A DNA stretch of 64,000 bases. Source: Nitrosomonas sp. Is35. Lineage in GTDB: Bacteria; Pseudomonadota; Gammaproteobacteria; Burkholderiales; Nitrosomonadaceae. Position numbers and translations under genes: made by a program. Below the pieces are notes generated by a model. The model saw only the letters and a list, made by a program, of their open reading frames with translations. It had not been told where the DNA came from and searched no databases. Below are positions 10,239 to 21,480 of the stretch, one piece after another. The stretch spans positions 558,001-622,000 of the forward strand of contig NZ_JAWJZH010000001.1 in NCBI RefSeq assembly GCF_033063295.1, given 5' to 3'. Every line of letters begins with the position of its first letter. The first letter of the stretch is position 1.

Positions 10239-10330
10239 TAGGATAGTTAATTAAAGTTTTTTAGTTGTTTTTATTGTTTATAAACGGGGAGAACGCATAG
10301 TCGTTCGAACGTACCCATCAGGAGAATGTA

Positions 10331-10762
10331 GTGGCAAAGAAGATTATTGGCTATATTAAGTTGCAGGTGCCTGCCGGAAAAGCTAATCCAAGCCCACCTA
10401 TTGGACCGGCGCTCGGTCAGCGGCAGTTAAATATTATGGAGTTCTGTAAAGCGTTTAACGCGGCTACCCAGAAATTGGAGCCGGGTTTGCCTGTTCCCGT
10501 AATTATTACTGCGTATGCTGATAAAAGTTTTACGTTTGTAATGAAAACAACTCCTGCATCGGTCTTAATCAAAAAGGCTGCAGGTGTTGGAAAAGGAAGT
10601 CCTAGGCCGCATTTAGACAAAGTAGGGAAATTAAGCCGTAGTCAAGCCGAAGAGATTGCCAAAACAAAAATGCCGGATTTGACAGCGGCAGATTTGGATG
10701 CTGCTGTACGTACGATTGCTGGAAGTGCAAGAAGTATGGGCATAGAAGTGGAGGGTATATAA
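10331..10762 (+). CDS. rplK: 50S ribosomal protein L11
   Basis: A 143-residue L11 with the N-terminal proline-rich switch ([20 protein letters not shown]), which moves during factor binding, and the C-terminal 23S rRNA-binding domain ending [11 protein letters not shown]11 forms the GTPase-associated centre and is needed for RelA activation. The start codon is GTG, with AGGAGAAT nearby as ribosome-binding site. rplA starts one base after its stop, indicating tight coupling. Confidence 0.97.
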   Translation: MAKKIIGYIKLQVPAGKANPSPPIGPALGQRQLNIMEFCKAFNAATQKLEPGLPVPVIITAYADKSFTFVMKTTPASVLIKKAAGVGKGSPRPHLDKVGKLSRSQAEEIAKTKMPDLTAADLDAAVRTIAGSARSMGIEVEGI

Positions 10763-10763
10763 G

Positions 10764-11456
10764 ATGGCACGTTCATCGAAGCGCTACAATGCTATTGCAG
10801 GTAAAGTAGATCGAAATAAGACATATCAAATTGACGAAGCGTTGGGGCTCGTTAAAGAAGCTGCAACAGCAAAATTTGATGAATCTATTGATATTGCAGT
10901 GAACTTGGGTATTGATGCGAAGAAATCCGATCAAGCTGTGCGCGGCTCGGTAGTTTTGCCCGCAGGTACAGGAAAAACAGTGCGCGTTGCTGTATTTGCG
11001 CAAGGCGATAAAGCAAAAGAAGCGCAAGAAGCAGGAGCAGACATTGTTGGTTTTGATGACTTGGCTGCTGAAATTAAAGCTGGAAATATCAACTTTGATG
11101 TTGCTATTGCAAGTCCGGATGCGATGCGCGTCGTGGGTCAATTGGGTCAAATTCTGGGGCCACGCAGTTTAATGCCAAATCCAAAGGTAGGTACTGTGAC
11201 TGCGGATATTGCCGGTGCGGTTAAGAATGCGAAAGCTGGGCAAGTACAATTTAGAGCAGACAAAACAGGCATCATTCATTGCACAATTGGCCGTGCGTCG
11301 TTTGGTGTGGATGCATTAAAACAAAATTTGAAAGCATTGATTGAAGCGCTGAATAAATCCAAACCGGCTTCGTCAAAAGGCATTTATCTGAGAAAAGTGT
11401 CCGTTTCAAGTACTATGGGCATTGGTATACGGGTAGATCAAACAAGCATAACGTAA
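10764..11456 (+). CDS. rplA: 50S ribosomal protein L1
   Basis: A 230-residue L1 starting [15 protein letters not shown], with the conserved segments GILPNPK-like ([15 protein letters not shown]) and the ending seen in the family ([15 protein letters not shown]). L1 forms the mobile stalk at the ribosomal exit site and in many bacteria represses translation of its own rplKA mRNA. It follows rplK directly. A 294-base leader separates it from rplJ. Confidence 0.97.
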   Translation: MARSSKRYNAIAGKVDRNKTYQIDEALGLVKEAATAKFDESIDIAVNLGIDAKKSDQAVRGSVVLPAGTGKTVRVAVFAQGDKAKEAQEAGADIVGFDDLAAEIKAGNINFDVAIASPDAMRVVGQLGQILGPRSLMPNPKVGTVTADIAGAVKNAKAGQVQFRADKTGIIHCTIGRASFGVDALKQNLKALIEALNKSKPASSKGIYLRKVSVSSTMGIGIRVDQTSIT

Positions 11457-11619
11457 CAAAAGAACTTTGGGCCATCGAATACAATTTGTATTTGAGGATT
11501 ATCAAAGACCGTTGGGGTGTGCTGAAAGTGAGTGAAATACTGACTGGATAACACTTAAACACTCGACTATGCAGAAGAAAGATTATTGAAATTTTTAGTT
11601 TCTTTTCTGCGATATCTTG

Positions 11620-11690
11620 AGAACCCAGCGTAGATGGTGAACCCAGACAGGAGTTTTTTTTCCTGGTTTAAGGTCACCAGTGTGTAGTGT
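11620..11690 (+). promoter_or_regulatory. L10 leader (rplJ-rplL mRNA autoregulatory structure)
   Basis: The 294-base space between rplA and rplJ is too long for simple coupling. It contains a foldable block: GGTGA (11636-11640) can pair with the TCACC before 11690, enclosing ACCCAGACAGGAG, a run of eight T and CCTGGTTT. Position and fold fit the L10(L12)4-binding leader that represses rplJL translation in many bacteria. The exact boundaries are my estimate. Confidence 0.55.
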
Positions 11691-11750
11691 TCGATGATGG
11701 GAAATTTATTCATGAGTCGAATGCTATTTTTAACTGATGGAGAGTGAACC

Positions 11751-12266
11751 TTGAGTCTTAATCTTGATGAGAAAAAAGCAATAGTAGCTGAAGTGAGCGC
11801 TCAAGTAGCTAACGCTCAAGCGATTATTATTGCAGAGTATCGAGGGATGGAAGTTGGTCAAATGACGCAACTGAGAGCGAAAACTCGCGAGTCAGGAGTT
11901 TATTTTCATGTCATAAAAAATTCATTGGTTCGCCGTGCTGTCGTAGATACGCCTTATGCAGAGTTAGCCAAGCATATGGTTGGTCCGCTTGCTTATGGCA
12001 TCAGTACCGATCCGGTAGCAGCCGCGAAAGTGCTGCATGAGTTTTCTAGAGACAATGAAAAATTCGTAATCAAAGTTGGTGCAATCGGCTCACAAGTGAT
12101 ATCGCGTGATGAGATTACTGCACTCGCAGTATTGCCAAGTCGTGATGAATTGCTGGCAAAATTGTTGGGAACAATGCAGGCACCTATTGCCAAGTTTGTA
12201 CAAACATTGAATGAAGTACCTGCTCGTTTTGTACGTGGCTTAGCCATGGTACGAGATAGCAAATAG
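11751..12266 (+). CDS. rplJ: 50S ribosomal protein L10
   Basis: A 171-residue L10 beginning [16 protein letters not shown], with the conserved [17 protein letters not shown] and the C-terminal helix that carries L12 dimers. It forms the base of the L7/L12 stalk. The start is TTG at 11751, preceded by ATGGAGAG, with no in-frame ATG giving a full-length protein. rplL follows after 51 bases. Confidence 0.96.
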   Translation: MSLNLDEKKAIVAEVSAQVANAQAIIIAEYRGMEVGQMTQLRAKTRESGVYFHVIKNSLVRRAVVDTPYAELAKHMVGPLAYGISTDPVAAAKVLHEFSRDNEKFVIKVGAIGSQVISRDEITALAVLPSRDELLAKLLGTMQAPIAKFVQTLNEVPARFVRGLAMVRDSK

Positions 12267-12317
12267 CGTTCTTCAAGCTTCCTTAATACGTAAACAGAAA
12301 ATAACCAGGAGAAAATA

Positions 12318-12701
12318 ATGGCTGTAACAAAAGATGAAATATTAGAAGCAATTGCGAGCATGACCGTACTAGAATTATCGCAATTGATTAAAGAAATGGA
12401 AGAAAAATTCGGCGTATCTGCAGTTGCAACCGCTGCTGTTGCTGTTGCCGCACCGGGTGGTGGAGGTGCTGCTCCTGCTGCTGCGGAGCAAACTGAGTTC
12501 ACCGTTATTCTCTCATCTGCTGGCGAAAGCAAAGTCAATGTGATCAAAGTGGTAAGAGCAGTAACCGGACTCGGTTTGAAAGAAGCAAAAGACTTGGTTG
12601 ATGGTGCACCAAAACCAGTTAAAGAAGGTGTATCCAAAGAAGATGCTGCTGCAATTCAGAAACAGCTGGTAGAAGCTGGCGCTACATGCGAAGTTAAGTA
12701 A
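12318..12701 (+). CDS. rplL: 50S ribosomal protein L7/L12
   Basis: A 127-residue protein with an N-terminal dimerisation helix, an alanine/glycine-rich hinge (about residues 36-55) and the C-terminal factor-binding domain with [19 protein letters not shown]. Four copies on L10 recruit translation GTPases. The ribosome-binding site is AGGAGAAAATA. A hairpin between this gene and rpoB probably sets the ratio between ribosomal protein and polymerase transcripts. Confidence 0.98.
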   Translation: MAVTKDEILEAIASMTVLELSQLIKEMEEKFGVSAVATAAVAVAAPGGGGAAPAAAEQTEFTVILSSAGESKVNVIKVVRAVTGLGLKEAKDLVDGAPKPVKEGVSKEDAAAIQKQLVEAGATCEVK

Positions 12702-12720
12702 TAAAAATTATAAATTTTCC

Positions 12721-12750
12721 AGGCTGGTAGGCTATTGTAGCCGCCAGCCT
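12721..12750 (+). terminator. Hairpin attenuator between rplL and rpoB
   Basis: AGGCTGG (12721-12727) pairs with CCAGCCT (12744-12750), with an inner GGCTA/TAGCC stem and a TTG loop. Only a weak T-rich tail follows (TTGATATTTT). This is the place where a partial terminator reduces transcription into rpoBC in many bacteria, so readthrough is expected. Confidence 0.75.
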
Positions 12751-12854
12751 TTGATATTTTGACCATTTGATGTGTCATTTTGGGCATCTGAACAATTGAT
12801 AGTTATCTGGCCTCAGTCCTTCAATCCTCTGTCTTCTTCTCTCGGAGAAAATTC

Positions 12855-15800
12855 ATGAGCTATTCGTTCACAGAGAAAAAACGTATCCGCAAAAGTTTTG
12901 CCAAACGTGCGAGCGTATTGCCTATACCGTTTCTTCTTGCTACTCAGCTCGAATCATACGCAGCTTTTTTACAGGAAAATGTCGCGCCTAATAAGCGTCA
13001 AAACCAGGGATTACAAGCTGCCTTTAATTCAATATTCCCAATCGAGAGTCATACTAAAAATGCGCGTCTTGATTTTATCAGCTATGAACTCGGAGCGCCG
13101 GTATTCGATGTTAAGGAGTGTCAGCAACGCGGGCTAACCTATGCATCGCCACTACGTGCCAGAGTAAGACTGACGATTATGGATAAGGAAATATCCAAAC
13201 CGACTGTCAAGGAAGTGAAGGAACAAGAAGTCTATATGGGTGAAATACCCCTAATGACCGATACCGGTTCTTTTGTCATCAATGGCACTGAGCGGGTGAT
13301 TGTGTCACAGCTGCATCGTTCACCTGGCGTGTTTTTCGAGCATGATCGCGGCAAAACCCATTCTTCAGGAAAATTATTATTTTCTGCACGAATTATTCCT
13401 TATCGCGGATCGTGGCTGGATTTTGAGTTTGATCCGAAGGATTGTCTGTTTTTCAGGATTGATCGCCGCCGCAAGATGCCTGTGACAACTTTGTTAAAGG
13501 CAATCGGTTGCACTTCCGAACAGATACTGCAAGAGTTTTTCATTTTTGATTGCTTTCATTTCTCAGATAAAGGTATTCAATTTGAACTCGTGCCGGAACG
13601 CATGCGTGGCGAGGTAGCGAGTTTCGATATTACGACTAAAGGCAAAAAAGTCATTGTTCAAAAGGATAAGCGCATTACCGCTAAACACATACGCGAAATG
13701 CATGAGGCCAAAATCGATCAATTGGATGTGCCGGAAGATTTCTTGCTGGGACGGATACTGGCGCAGAATATTGTTGATAAGGAAACAGGCGAGGTTGTCG
13801 TCCTTGCCAACGACGAGATTACCGAAGATACATTGGCTAAAATTCGTAAAGCCAACATCAAAAAAATTCACACACTGTATGTAAACGATCTTAATTATGG
13901 CGCTTATATCTCACAAACGCTGAAGATCGATGAAACGACCGATGAAATGAATGCGCAGGTTGCGATCTACCGCATGATGCGCCCGGGTGAGCCGCCGACC
14001 GAGGAAGCTGTTAAGGCATTATTCGCCGGTTTATTCTATTCGCCCGAACGCTATGATTTATCCGTTGTCGGTCGAATGAAATTTAATCGCAGAGTGGGCA
14101 GAACCGAGTTGACCGGTGCGCAGACACTATCGAATGAAGATATTATCGCGGTTATTAAAATTCTGGTCGAGCTGCGCAATGGCCGCGGCGAGATCGATGA
14201 TATCGATCATCTTGGTAATCGCCGTGTACGTGCGGTCGGTGAACTGGCGGAAAATCAATTCCGGTCGGGATTGGTGCGTGTTGAACGTGCGGTGAAAGAG
14301 CGTTTGAGTCAGGCAGAATCAGAGAACTTGATGCCGCACGATTTGATTAATGCGAAACCGGTTTCAGCTGCGGCTCGTGAGTTCTTTGGCTCCAGCCAAT
14401 TATCGCAGTTCATGGATCAAACCAATCCGCTATCTGAAATTACCCATAAACGTCGTATCTCGGCTTTGGGGCCAGGTGGATTAACGCGGGAAAGAGCGGG
14501 TTTCGAAGTGCGTGACGTGCATCCGACGCATTATGGCCGGGTATGCCCGATTGAAACACCGGAAGGTCCGAATATCGGCCTGATCAATTCGCTGGCATTG
14601 TACGCGCGCACCAATGAGTATGGTTTTATCGAAACACCCTATAGCAAAGTGAAAGATTGCCGGGTGACGGAAGAGATAGATTACCTGTCCGCAATTGAAG
14701 AAGGTAATTATATGATTGCGCAGGCAAATGCTGAGCTTGATGAAAATCATCAGCTGATCAGCGATATCGTTTCCTGTCGCTACAAAAATGAGTTTGCATT
14801 ATCGTCACCGGAACGTATTGAATACGTGGATGTGGCGCCGGCGCAGATTGTTTCCGTGGCTGCTTCGCTCATACCATTTTTAGAGCATGATGATGCGAAC
14901 CGTGCGTTGATGGGATCGAACATGCAGCGTCAAGCCGTTCCATGCTTACGAGCTGAAAAACCATTTGTCGGTACAGGTATTGAACGCGTCGTGGCTGTGC
15001 ATTCAGGAACTACTGTGAGAGCCAAGCGCGGCGGTATTGTAGATTATGTTGATGCCAGCCGGATAGTCGTACGGGTGCATGACGCGGAAACGCGTATGGG
15101 TGAAGTGGGTGTGGATATTTATAATCTGATCAAATACACCCGTTCAAACCAAAATACCAACATTAATCAGAGGCCTCTGGTTAAAGTTGGGGACAATATC
15201 AGTAAAGACGACGTGATTGCCGACGGCGCTTCGACCGATATGGGAGAGCTCGCGCTCGGACAGAATATGCTGGTCGCTTTTATGCCATGGAATGGTTATA
15301 ACTTTGAAGACTCCATTCTGATATCCGAACGGATCGTTGCGGAAGATCGTTTTACCTCGATACACATTGAAGAACTTTCCGTTGTGAGCCGGGACACCAA
15401 GCTGGGTACGGAAGAGATAACGGCTGATATTCCCAATTTATCGGAGCACCAACTGGGCCGTCTCGATGAATCGGGCATTGTTTATATTGGCGCAGAAGTA
15501 GAAGCCGGTGATGTATTGGTTGGGAAAGTTACACCTAAAGGTGAAACGCAGCTGACACCGGAAGAAAAATTATTGCGTGCAATATTCGGTGAAAAAGCAT
15601 CAGACGTAAAAGATACTTCGTTGCGGGTGCCATCGGGTATATCCGGAACCGTCATCGACGTGCAAGTGTTTACGCGAGAAGGAATTGAACGTGACAAACG
15701 CGCGCAAAAAATTATTGATGATGAGTTGGACCGTTATAAAAAAGATCTGGCCGATCAGTTGCGTATCGTGGAAGAAGATGCATTTCAACGTATTGAACGC

Positions 15801-16928
15801 TTGTTGATTGGTAAGATCGCAACTGGCGGTCCTCATAAGCTGGTCAAAGGGAAAGAGATCACGGCTGAATATTTGCATAGCTTTGATCCGCATTATTGGT
15901 TTGATATCCGTCTGGCCGATGAAGATGCGAGCATACAGCTGGAGCAAGTGCGCGAAAGTATGGCGCAAAAGCGCAAAGCGTTCGATGCGGCATTCGATGA
16001 GAAAAAGAAAAAACTCACACAGGGAGATGAACTGGCCCCCGGTGTGCAAAAAATGGTTAAGATTTATATCGCGATTAAACGGCGATTGCAACCAGGCGAT
16101 AAGATGGCAGGGCGGCATGGTAATAAAGGCGTGATTTCGAAAATAGTACCGTTGGAAGACATGCCTTATATGGCGGATGGAACGCCAGTCGACGTCGTAT
16201 TGAATCCGTTAGGTGTGCCTTCCCGGATGAACGTGGGGCAGATTCTTGAAGTTCATTTGGGTTGGGCAGCAAAAGGACTTGGCAGAAAAATCGACGAGAT
16301 GTTGCAAGCTCAACAGAATGCGAATGAGATCAGGGAGTTTCTGAATAAGATTTACAACGGAAGCGGTAAAAAAGAAGATATTGCTTCGTTATCGGAAAGT
16401 GAAATCTTATCGTTAGCCGAAAATTTAATCGAAGGGGTTCCATTTGCAACGCCAGTATTTGACGGAGCAACCGAGCATGAAATTAAAGATATGCTAGAAC
16501 TTGCTGGTTTACCGCAATCAGGACAAATTACCTTATACGATGGACGGACGGGAGAAGCTTTCGACCGGCCAGTCACGGTTGGCTATATGCATGTTCTGAA
16601 ACTGCATCACTTGGTGGATGATAAGATGCATGCACGTTCAACTGGTCCTTATAGTTTGGTGACACAGCAACCATTGGGCGGTAAAGCGCAATTTGGCGGA
16701 CAACGTTTTGGTGAGATGGAGGTCTGGGCGCTGGAGGCGTATGGCGCAGCCTACACCTTACAGGAAATGTTGACTGTGAAATCCGATGACGTGACCGGGC
16801 GTACTAAAGTATATGAAAGTATTGTGAAGGGTGATCATAAGATTGATGCTGGCATGCCGGAATCATTTAATGTACTGGTAAAAGAAATACGTTCATTGGG
16901 AATGGATATCGATTTAGAACAAAATTGA
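12855..16928 (+). CDS. rpoB: DNA-directed RNA polymerase subunit beta
   Basis: A 1,357-residue beta subunit of normal proteobacterial length. The rifampicin pocket is intact and of the sensitive type ([20 protein letters not shown], then [11 protein letters not shown]), followed by [13 protein letters not shown]. The C-terminal catalytic segments [13 protein letters not shown] and [20 protein letters not shown] are present. The start has CTCGGAGAAAA upstream. It is co-directional with rpoC after 98 bases. Confidence 0.98.
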   Translation: MSYSFTEKKRIRKSFAKRASVLPIPFLLATQLESYAAFLQENVAPNKRQNQGLQAAFNSIFPIESHTKNARLDFISYELGAPVFDVKECQQRGLTYASPLRARVRLTIMDKEISKPTVKEVKEQEVYMGEIPLMTDTGSFVINGTERVIVSQLHRSPGVFFEHDRGKTHSSGKLLFSARIIPYRGSWLDFEFDPKDCLFFRIDRRRKMPVTTLLKAIGCTSEQILQEFFIFDCFHFSDKGIQFELVPERMRGEVASFDITTKGKKVIVQKDKRITAKHIREMHEAKIDQLDVPEDFLLGRILAQNIVDKETGEVVVLANDEITEDTLAKIRKANIKKIHTLYVNDLNYGAYISQTLKIDETTDEMNAQVAIYRMMRPGEPPTEEAVKALFAGLFYSPERYDLSVVGRMKFNRRVGRTELTGAQTLSNEDIIAVIKILVELRNGRGEIDDIDHLGNRRVRAVGELAENQFRSGLVRVERAVKERLSQAESENLMPHDLINAKPVSAAAREFFGSSQLSQFMDQTNPLSEITHKRRISALGPGGLTRERAGFEVRDVHPTHYGRVCPIETPEGPNIGLINSLALYARTNEYGFIETPYSKVKDCRVTEEIDYLSAIEEGNYMIAQANAELDENHQLISDIVSCRYKNEFALSSPERIEYVDVAPAQIVSVAASLIPFLEHDDANRALMGSNMQRQAVPCLRAEKPFVGTGIERVVAVHSGTTVRAKRGGIVDYVDASRIVVRVHDAETRMGEVGVDIYNLIKYTRSNQNTNINQRPLVKVGDNISKDDVIADGASTDMGELALGQNMLVAFMPWNGYNFEDSILISERIVAEDRFTSIHIEELSVVSRDTKLGTEEITADIPNLSEHQLGRLDESGIVYIGAEVEAGDVLVGKVTPKGETQLTPEEKLLRAIFGEKASDVKDTSLRVPSGISGTVIDVQVFTREGIERDKRAQKIIDDELDRYKKDLADQLRIVEEDAFQRIERLLIGKIATGGPHKLVKGKEITAEYLHSFDPHYWFDIRLADEDASIQLEQVRESMAQKRKAFDAAFDEKKKKLTQGDELAPGVQKMVKIYIAIKRRLQPGDKMAGRHGNKGVISKIVPLEDMPYMADGTPVDVVLNPLGVPSRMNVGQILEVHLGWAAKGLGRKIDEMLQAQQNANEIREFLNKIYNGSGKKEDIASLSESEILSLAENLIEGVPFATPVFDGATEHEIKDMLELAGLPQSGQITLYDGRTGEAFDRPVTVGYMHVLKLHHLVDDKMHARSTGPYSLVTQQPLGGKAQFGGQRFGEMEVWALEAYGAAYTLQEMLTVKSDDVTGRTKVYESIVKGDHKIDAGMPESFNVLVKEIRSLGMDIDLEQN

Positions 16929-17026
16929 TATTCATGGGCTTGAATGATAGAACGCGATTCTATTCTGCCATTCATACTTTAGATTTATACAATTTTTTAT
17001 TGCCCCCTGATTGACAGGAGTGACAA

Positions 17027-20000
17027 ATGAAAGCACTGCTAGATTTATTTAAACAAGTTACTCATAAAGAAGAGTTCGATGCCATCAAGATTGGCCTTGC
17101 ATCTCCTGAGAAAATACGCTCATGGTCGTATGGTGAAGTAAAAAAACCGGAAACGATTAATTACCGTACTTTCAAACCAGAAAGAGACGGTTTGTTCTGC
17201 GCTAAAATTTTTGGGCCAGTAAAGGATTACGAGTGCTTGTGCGGCAAGTACAAACGTCTGAAGCACCGTGGCGTTATTTGTGAAAAGTGTGGTGTTGAAG
17301 TTACTTTATCCAAAGTGCGTCGTGAAAGGATGGGGCATATCGAACTTGCTTCTCCAGTTTCGCATATCTGGTTTCTCAAATCGCTACCGTCTCGTCTGGG
17401 CATGGTACTGGACATGACCTTACGTGATATTGAGCGGGTGCTTTATTTTGAAGCTTACGTGGTTACCGATCCCGGGATGACGCCACTAACGCGTTGCCAG
17501 CTGTTGACTGAAGATGATTATTTAATCAAAACAGAAGAGTATGGCGATGATTTTAGTGCCAGTATGGGTGCGGAAGGTATTCGCGATTTATTGGGTAACC
17601 TGGACATCACCGCAGAGATAGAAATTCTGCGGCGTGAAATGGAAAGTACGGGATCCGAAACAAAAATCAAGAAAATCTCTAAGCGCCTCAAACTACTCGA
17701 AGCATTCAATAAGTCCGGTATTAAACCGCAATGGATGATATTGACGGTGCTACCGGTATTGCCGCCGGATCTTCGTCCGTTGGTGCCGTTAGATGGCGGA
17801 CGTTTTGCAACCTCTGATTTGAATGATCTGTACCGGCGTGTCATCAATCGTAATAACCGCTTAAAGCGTTTGCTGGAACTGAAAGCTCCGGAGATTATCG
17901 TTCGTAACGAAAAGCGGATGCTGCAAGAAGCGGTTGATTCGTTACTGGATAATGGCCGCCGCGGTAAAGCGATGACGGGTGCGAATAAACGTGCGCTCAA
18001 GTCCTTGGCCGATATGATCAAGGGTAAAGGCGGGCGCTTCCGTCAGAATCTGTTGGGCAAACGTGTGGATTATTCCGGACGTTCAGTGATTGTGGTTGGA
18101 CCACAGCTTAAGCTGCATCAATGCGGATTACCGAAAAAGATGGCCCTCGAGCTGTTTAAACCATTTATTTTCAATAAACTGGAGATAATGGGAATTGCAA
18201 GCACTATAAAAGCTGCTAAGCGCGAGGTTGAAAATGAAAGCCCAGTAGTCTGGGATATATTGGAAGATGTCATTCGCGAACACCCGGTCATGCTGAACCG
18301 TGCGCCAACGCTGCATCGATTGGGTATTCAGGCGTTTGAACCGGTACTGGTTGAAGGTAAGGCAATTCAATTGCATCCGCTGGTATGCGCAGCTTTTAAC
18401 GCTGACTTTGACGGTGATCAAATGGCTGTCCATGTGCCGCTCTCGTTAGAAGCGCAGATGGAATGCCGTACGTTGATGATGTCAACCAATAATGTATTGT
18501 CACCCGCCAATGGTGAACCGATTATTGTACCGTCGCAGGATATTGTGCTCGGGCTTTACTATACAACGCGGGAAAAGGTAGGGGCGCGGGGTGAGGGCAT
18601 GATATTTCAGAATGTGGGCGAGGTTTCGCGCGCTTATGAAACCCGTAATGTCGAGTTAAATGCCAAAATCACAGTGAGAATCAAGGAGTATGAAACTAAC
18701 GCCGATGGCGAGCGCTGTGAAAAGATTACTCGCTATGAGACAACTGTGGGAAGAACTTTATTATTTGAGATTTTCCCGCCGAGCTTACCTTTCTCACTAT
18801 TGAACAAAACTCTCAAAAAGAAAGAGATTTCAAAGCTCATCAATGCGAGCTTTAGACGTTGCGGATTACGCGAGACGGTTATCTTTGCAGATAAACTGAT
18901 GTATTCGGGCTTCACATATGCGACACGCGCGGGGATATCAATTTGCGCGGATGATATGCTGATACCGACGCAGAAGGGCGATATCATTGCGGCAGCGGAA
19001 AAAGAAGTGAAAGAAATTGAAGGTCAATATACTTCAGGTCTGGTGACGCAAGGTGAACGCTATAACAAAGTAGTCGATATCTGGGGGCGCACCGGCGATC
19101 AGGTTGCTAAGGCGATGATGAATCAACTCGGCGTGGAAGTAGTGCAAGATCCAGCTACGGGTAAAGACAAATTGGGTGAAGATGGTAAGCCATTGGTGCA
19201 AGAATCATTCAATTCGATCTATATGATGGCGGATTCCGGTGCACGCGGTTCGGCAGCACAAATACGGCAGCTCTCGGGTATGCGTGGACTGATGGCGAAA
19301 CCGGATGGATCGATCATTGAAACCCCGATTACCGCTAATTTCCGTGAAGGATTGAACGTTTTGCAGTACTTCATTTCGACGCATGGTGCTCGTAAAGGTT
19401 TGGCGGATACCGCATTAAAAACTGCAAACTCGGGTTATTTGACACGGCGCTTGGTTGACGTTACGCAAGATCTTGTAGTTACAGAAGAAGATTGCGGCAC
19501 CGGTAACGGTGTGGTGATGAAGGCACTGGTGGAAGGCGGTGAGATTATTGAAGCACTCCGCGAGCGGATTCTTGGTAGAGTTGTGGCAAACGATTTAATT
19601 AATCCGGAAAATCAGGAAGTCGTATTTGCTTCGGGCGCATTATTGGATGAAGATGCTGTTGATTTAATCGAATCCTTGGGTATTGATGAAGTTAAAGTGC
19701 GCACGCCATTAACTTGTGAGACCCGGTACGGATTATGCGCTAAATGTTATGGCCGGGATTTGGGGCGTGGCACACCGGTCAACGTGGGCGAAGCCGTCGG
19801 TGTCATCGCCGCGCAATCGATTGGCGAACCAGGCACGCAATTGACAATGCGTACTTTCCATATCGGTGGTGCAGCATCCAGAACGGCCGTCGTCAGTCAA
19901 GTTGAGAGTAAATCAAGTGGTGTAGTGCATTACTCTTCTACAATGCGTTACGTGACGAATGCGCAAAATGAATTAATCGCCATCTCGCGCAGTGGTGAAA

Positions 20001-21229
20001 TCATCATTCAAGATGAAAATGGCCGTGAGCGTGAAAGACATAAAGCATCGTATGGTGCGACATTGATGGTACGAAACGGCGAGGCGGTAAAAGCCGGTCA
20101 AATATTGACCACGTGGGATCCGCATACACGGCCAATTATCACAGAATATACCGGTAAAGTACGATTTGAGAATGTCGAAGAGGGTGTAACGGTTGCCAAA
20201 CAGATCGATGAAGTGACCGGATTGTCGACATTGGTGGTCATTGATCCGAAACGACGTGGTGTTTCGCAGTCGAAAGGTTTGCGTCCATTGGTTAAATTCC
20301 TGGATGATGATGGTAATGAAATTAAGATGGTTGGCAGCAATCAGTCGGTGAGCATTACTTTCCAGATCGGTTGTATTATTACAGTACGTGACGGACAGCA
20401 GGTGAGTGTTGGCGAAGTGTTGGCAAGAATACCCCAGGAAACATCGAAAACGCGTGATATTACCGGTGGCTTGCCGCGTGTGGCTGAGCTGTTTGAAGCA
20501 CGATCACCCAAAGATGCCGGCATGTTAGCTGAGGTAACAGGCATCGTGTCGTTCGGAAAAGATACTAAAGGTAAGCAGCGGCTTGTCATTACCGATCTAG
20601 AAGGCACCGTTCATGAATATCTAATTCCCAAAGATAAGCATGTTATGGCGCATGATGGGCAAGTTGTTAACAAAGGGGAAATTATCGTTGACGGTCCGGC
20701 TGATCCTCGTGACATATTGCGTTTACAGGGTGTTGAAGCACTGGCACGTTATATCACCGATGAAGTTCAGGACGTATACCGGTTGCAAGGCGTTAGGATA
20801 AATGACAAGCATATTGAAGTTATTGTGCGTCAGATGTTAAGACGAGTGCAAATTACTAATGCGGGTGATTCGACGTTTATTACCGGTGAGCAAGTCGAGC
20901 GTGCCGATCTGTTGATAGAGAATGAGCGGCTGATTGCTGAGAAAAAAATGCCTGCTACGTATGAATTCCAGTTGCTTGGTATTACAAAAGCATCATTGTC
21001 TACCGACTCATTCATTTCAGCGGCATCTTTCCAAGAGACAACGCGCGTGTTGACTGAAGCTGCCATCATGGGCAAAAAAGATGATTTACGTGGCTTGAAG
21101 GAAAATGTGATCGTAGGAAGGCTAGTTCCAGCGGGGACGGGACTGTCTTTCCATAGCAAACGCAAGAATCAAGGAAGAATATCCGATTTAGGTTTGGAAT
21201 CAAGCATTTCAATCGATAGCACAGTCTAG
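17027..21229 (+). CDS. rpoC: DNA-directed RNA polymerase subunit beta'
   Basis: A 1,400-residue beta' subunit. The N-terminal zinc site CLCGKYKR...CEKCG and the catalytic magnesium loop [12 protein letters not shown] are present, as are the second zinc-binding cysteines ([19 protein letters not shown]) and a trigger-loop region near [13 protein letters not shown]. The ribosome-binding site is TTGACAGGAGTGACAA. Instead of rpsL-rpsG-fusA, the usual follow-up, the hydroxylamine oxidoreductase gene comes next, with no obvious terminator hairpin between them. Confidence 0.98.
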   Translation: MKALLDLFKQVTHKEEFDAIKIGLASPEKIRSWSYGEVKKPETINYRTFKPERDGLFCAKIFGPVKDYECLCGKYKRLKHRGVICEKCGVEVTLSKVRRERMGHIELASPVSHIWFLKSLPSRLGMVLDMTLRDIERVLYFEAYVVTDPGMTPLTRCQLLTEDDYLIKTEEYGDDFSASMGAEGIRDLLGNLDITAEIEILRREMESTGSETKIKKISKRLKLLEAFNKSGIKPQWMILTVLPVLPPDLRPLVPLDGGRFATSDLNDLYRRVINRNNRLKRLLELKAPEIIVRNEKRMLQEAVDSLLDNGRRGKAMTGANKRALKSLADMIKGKGGRFRQNLLGKRVDYSGRSVIVVGPQLKLHQCGLPKKMALELFKPFIFNKLEIMGIASTIKAAKREVENESPVVWDILEDVIREHPVMLNRAPTLHRLGIQAFEPVLVEGKAIQLHPLVCAAFNADFDGDQMAVHVPLSLEAQMECRTLMMSTNNVLSPANGEPIIVPSQDIVLGLYYTTREKVGARGEGMIFQNVGEVSRAYETRNVELNAKITVRIKEYETNADGERCEKITRYETTVGRTLLFEIFPPSLPFSLLNKTLKKKEISKLINASFRRCGLRETVIFADKLMYSGFTYATRAGISICADDMLIPTQKGDIIAAAEKEVKEIEGQYTSGLVTQGERYNKVVDIWGRTGDQVAKAMMNQLGVEVVQDPATGKDKLGEDGKPLVQESFNSIYMMADSGARGSAAQIRQLSGMRGLMAKPDGSIIETPITANFREGLNVLQYFISTHGARKGLADTALKTANSGYLTRRLVDVTQDLVVTEEDCGTGNGVVMKALVEGGEIIEALRERILGRVVANDLINPENQEVVFASGALLDEDAVDLIESLGIDEVKVRTPLTCETRYGLCAKCYGRDLGRGTPVNVGEAVGVIAAQSIGEPGTQLTMRTFHIGGAASRTAVVSQVESKSSGVVHYSSTMRYVTNAQNELIAISRSGEIIIQDENGRERERHKASYGATLMVRNGEAVKAGQILTTWDPHTRPIITEYTGKVRFENVEEGVTVAKQIDEVTGLSTLVVIDPKRRGVSQSKGLRPLVKFLDDDGNEIKMVGSNQSVSITFQIGCIITVRDGQQVSVGEVLARIPQETSKTRDITGGLPRVAELFEARSPKDAGMLAEVTGIVSFGKDTKGKQRLVITDLEGTVHEYLIPKDKHVMAHDGQVVNKGEIIVDGPADPRDILRLQGVEALARYITDEVQDVYRLQGVRINDKHIEVIVRQMLRRVQITNAGDSTFITGEQVERADLLIENERLIAEKKMPATYEFQLLGITKASLSTDSFISAASFQETTRVLTEAAIMGKKDDLRGLKENVIVGRLVPAGTGLSFHSKRKNQGRISDLGLESSISIDSTV

Positions 21230-21266
21230 AAAATAGAAATTTAATAATCGATCATCTACAGTCCCC

Positions 21267-21295
21267 TTGACAGTGGTGAGGTGACTAAGTAGTCT
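21267..21295 (+). promoter_or_regulatory. Possible promoter of the hao cluster
   Basis: A perfect TTGACA (21267-21272) is followed 17 bases later by TAGTCT (21290-21295), a weak -10 hexamer. It would give a long leader of about 175 bases before hao. The -35 match is strong, the -10 is poor, so this is tentative. Confidence 0.4.
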
Positions 21296-21384
21296 AGAAG
21301 ATGCTTACTGCCTGTGGGATGAGGAATTGTATGGGCAGAGGGAATGGATAGATAAAGGAAGTAAAAGCTCTGGATACTGGGTAT

Positions 21385-21480
21385 ATGAAGGGTATTCATG
21401 GTGGAAGAGAACAAGAAGAAGAGCAAAGTAAAGAAGAGGCAAGGAAGAAACTTATGGAAAACCAAAGGAGAGAGAGATGA
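21385..21480 (+). CDS. Putative 31-residue leader peptide upstream of hao
   Basis: An ATG at 21385 opens a frame of 31 codons that ends in a TGA overlapping the hao start as ATGA (21477-21480). The peptide begins [14 protein letters not shown] and is made almost wholly of Glu, Lys, Arg and Gln. The RNA is strongly purine-rich from about 21402. The ATGA overlap is typical of translational coupling. The ribosome-binding site in front of this ATG is weak, so it may instead be an untranslated purine-rich leader. I do not recognise the peptide. Confidence 0.35.
   Translation: MKGIHGGREQEEEQSKEEARKKLMENQRRER

Noticed and set aside
12318..12701. Long minus-strand frame over rplJ-rplL (11993-12637)
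   Set aside because: Shadow of the codon bias in ribosomal protein genes; the plus-strand genes are certain.
21223..21299. Direct repeat AGTCTAGAA at the end of rpoC (21223-21231) and at 21291-21299, as a possible boundary of an inserted hao cluster
   Set aside because: Nine bases at this distance can occur by chance, and no matching repeat was found after cycB.
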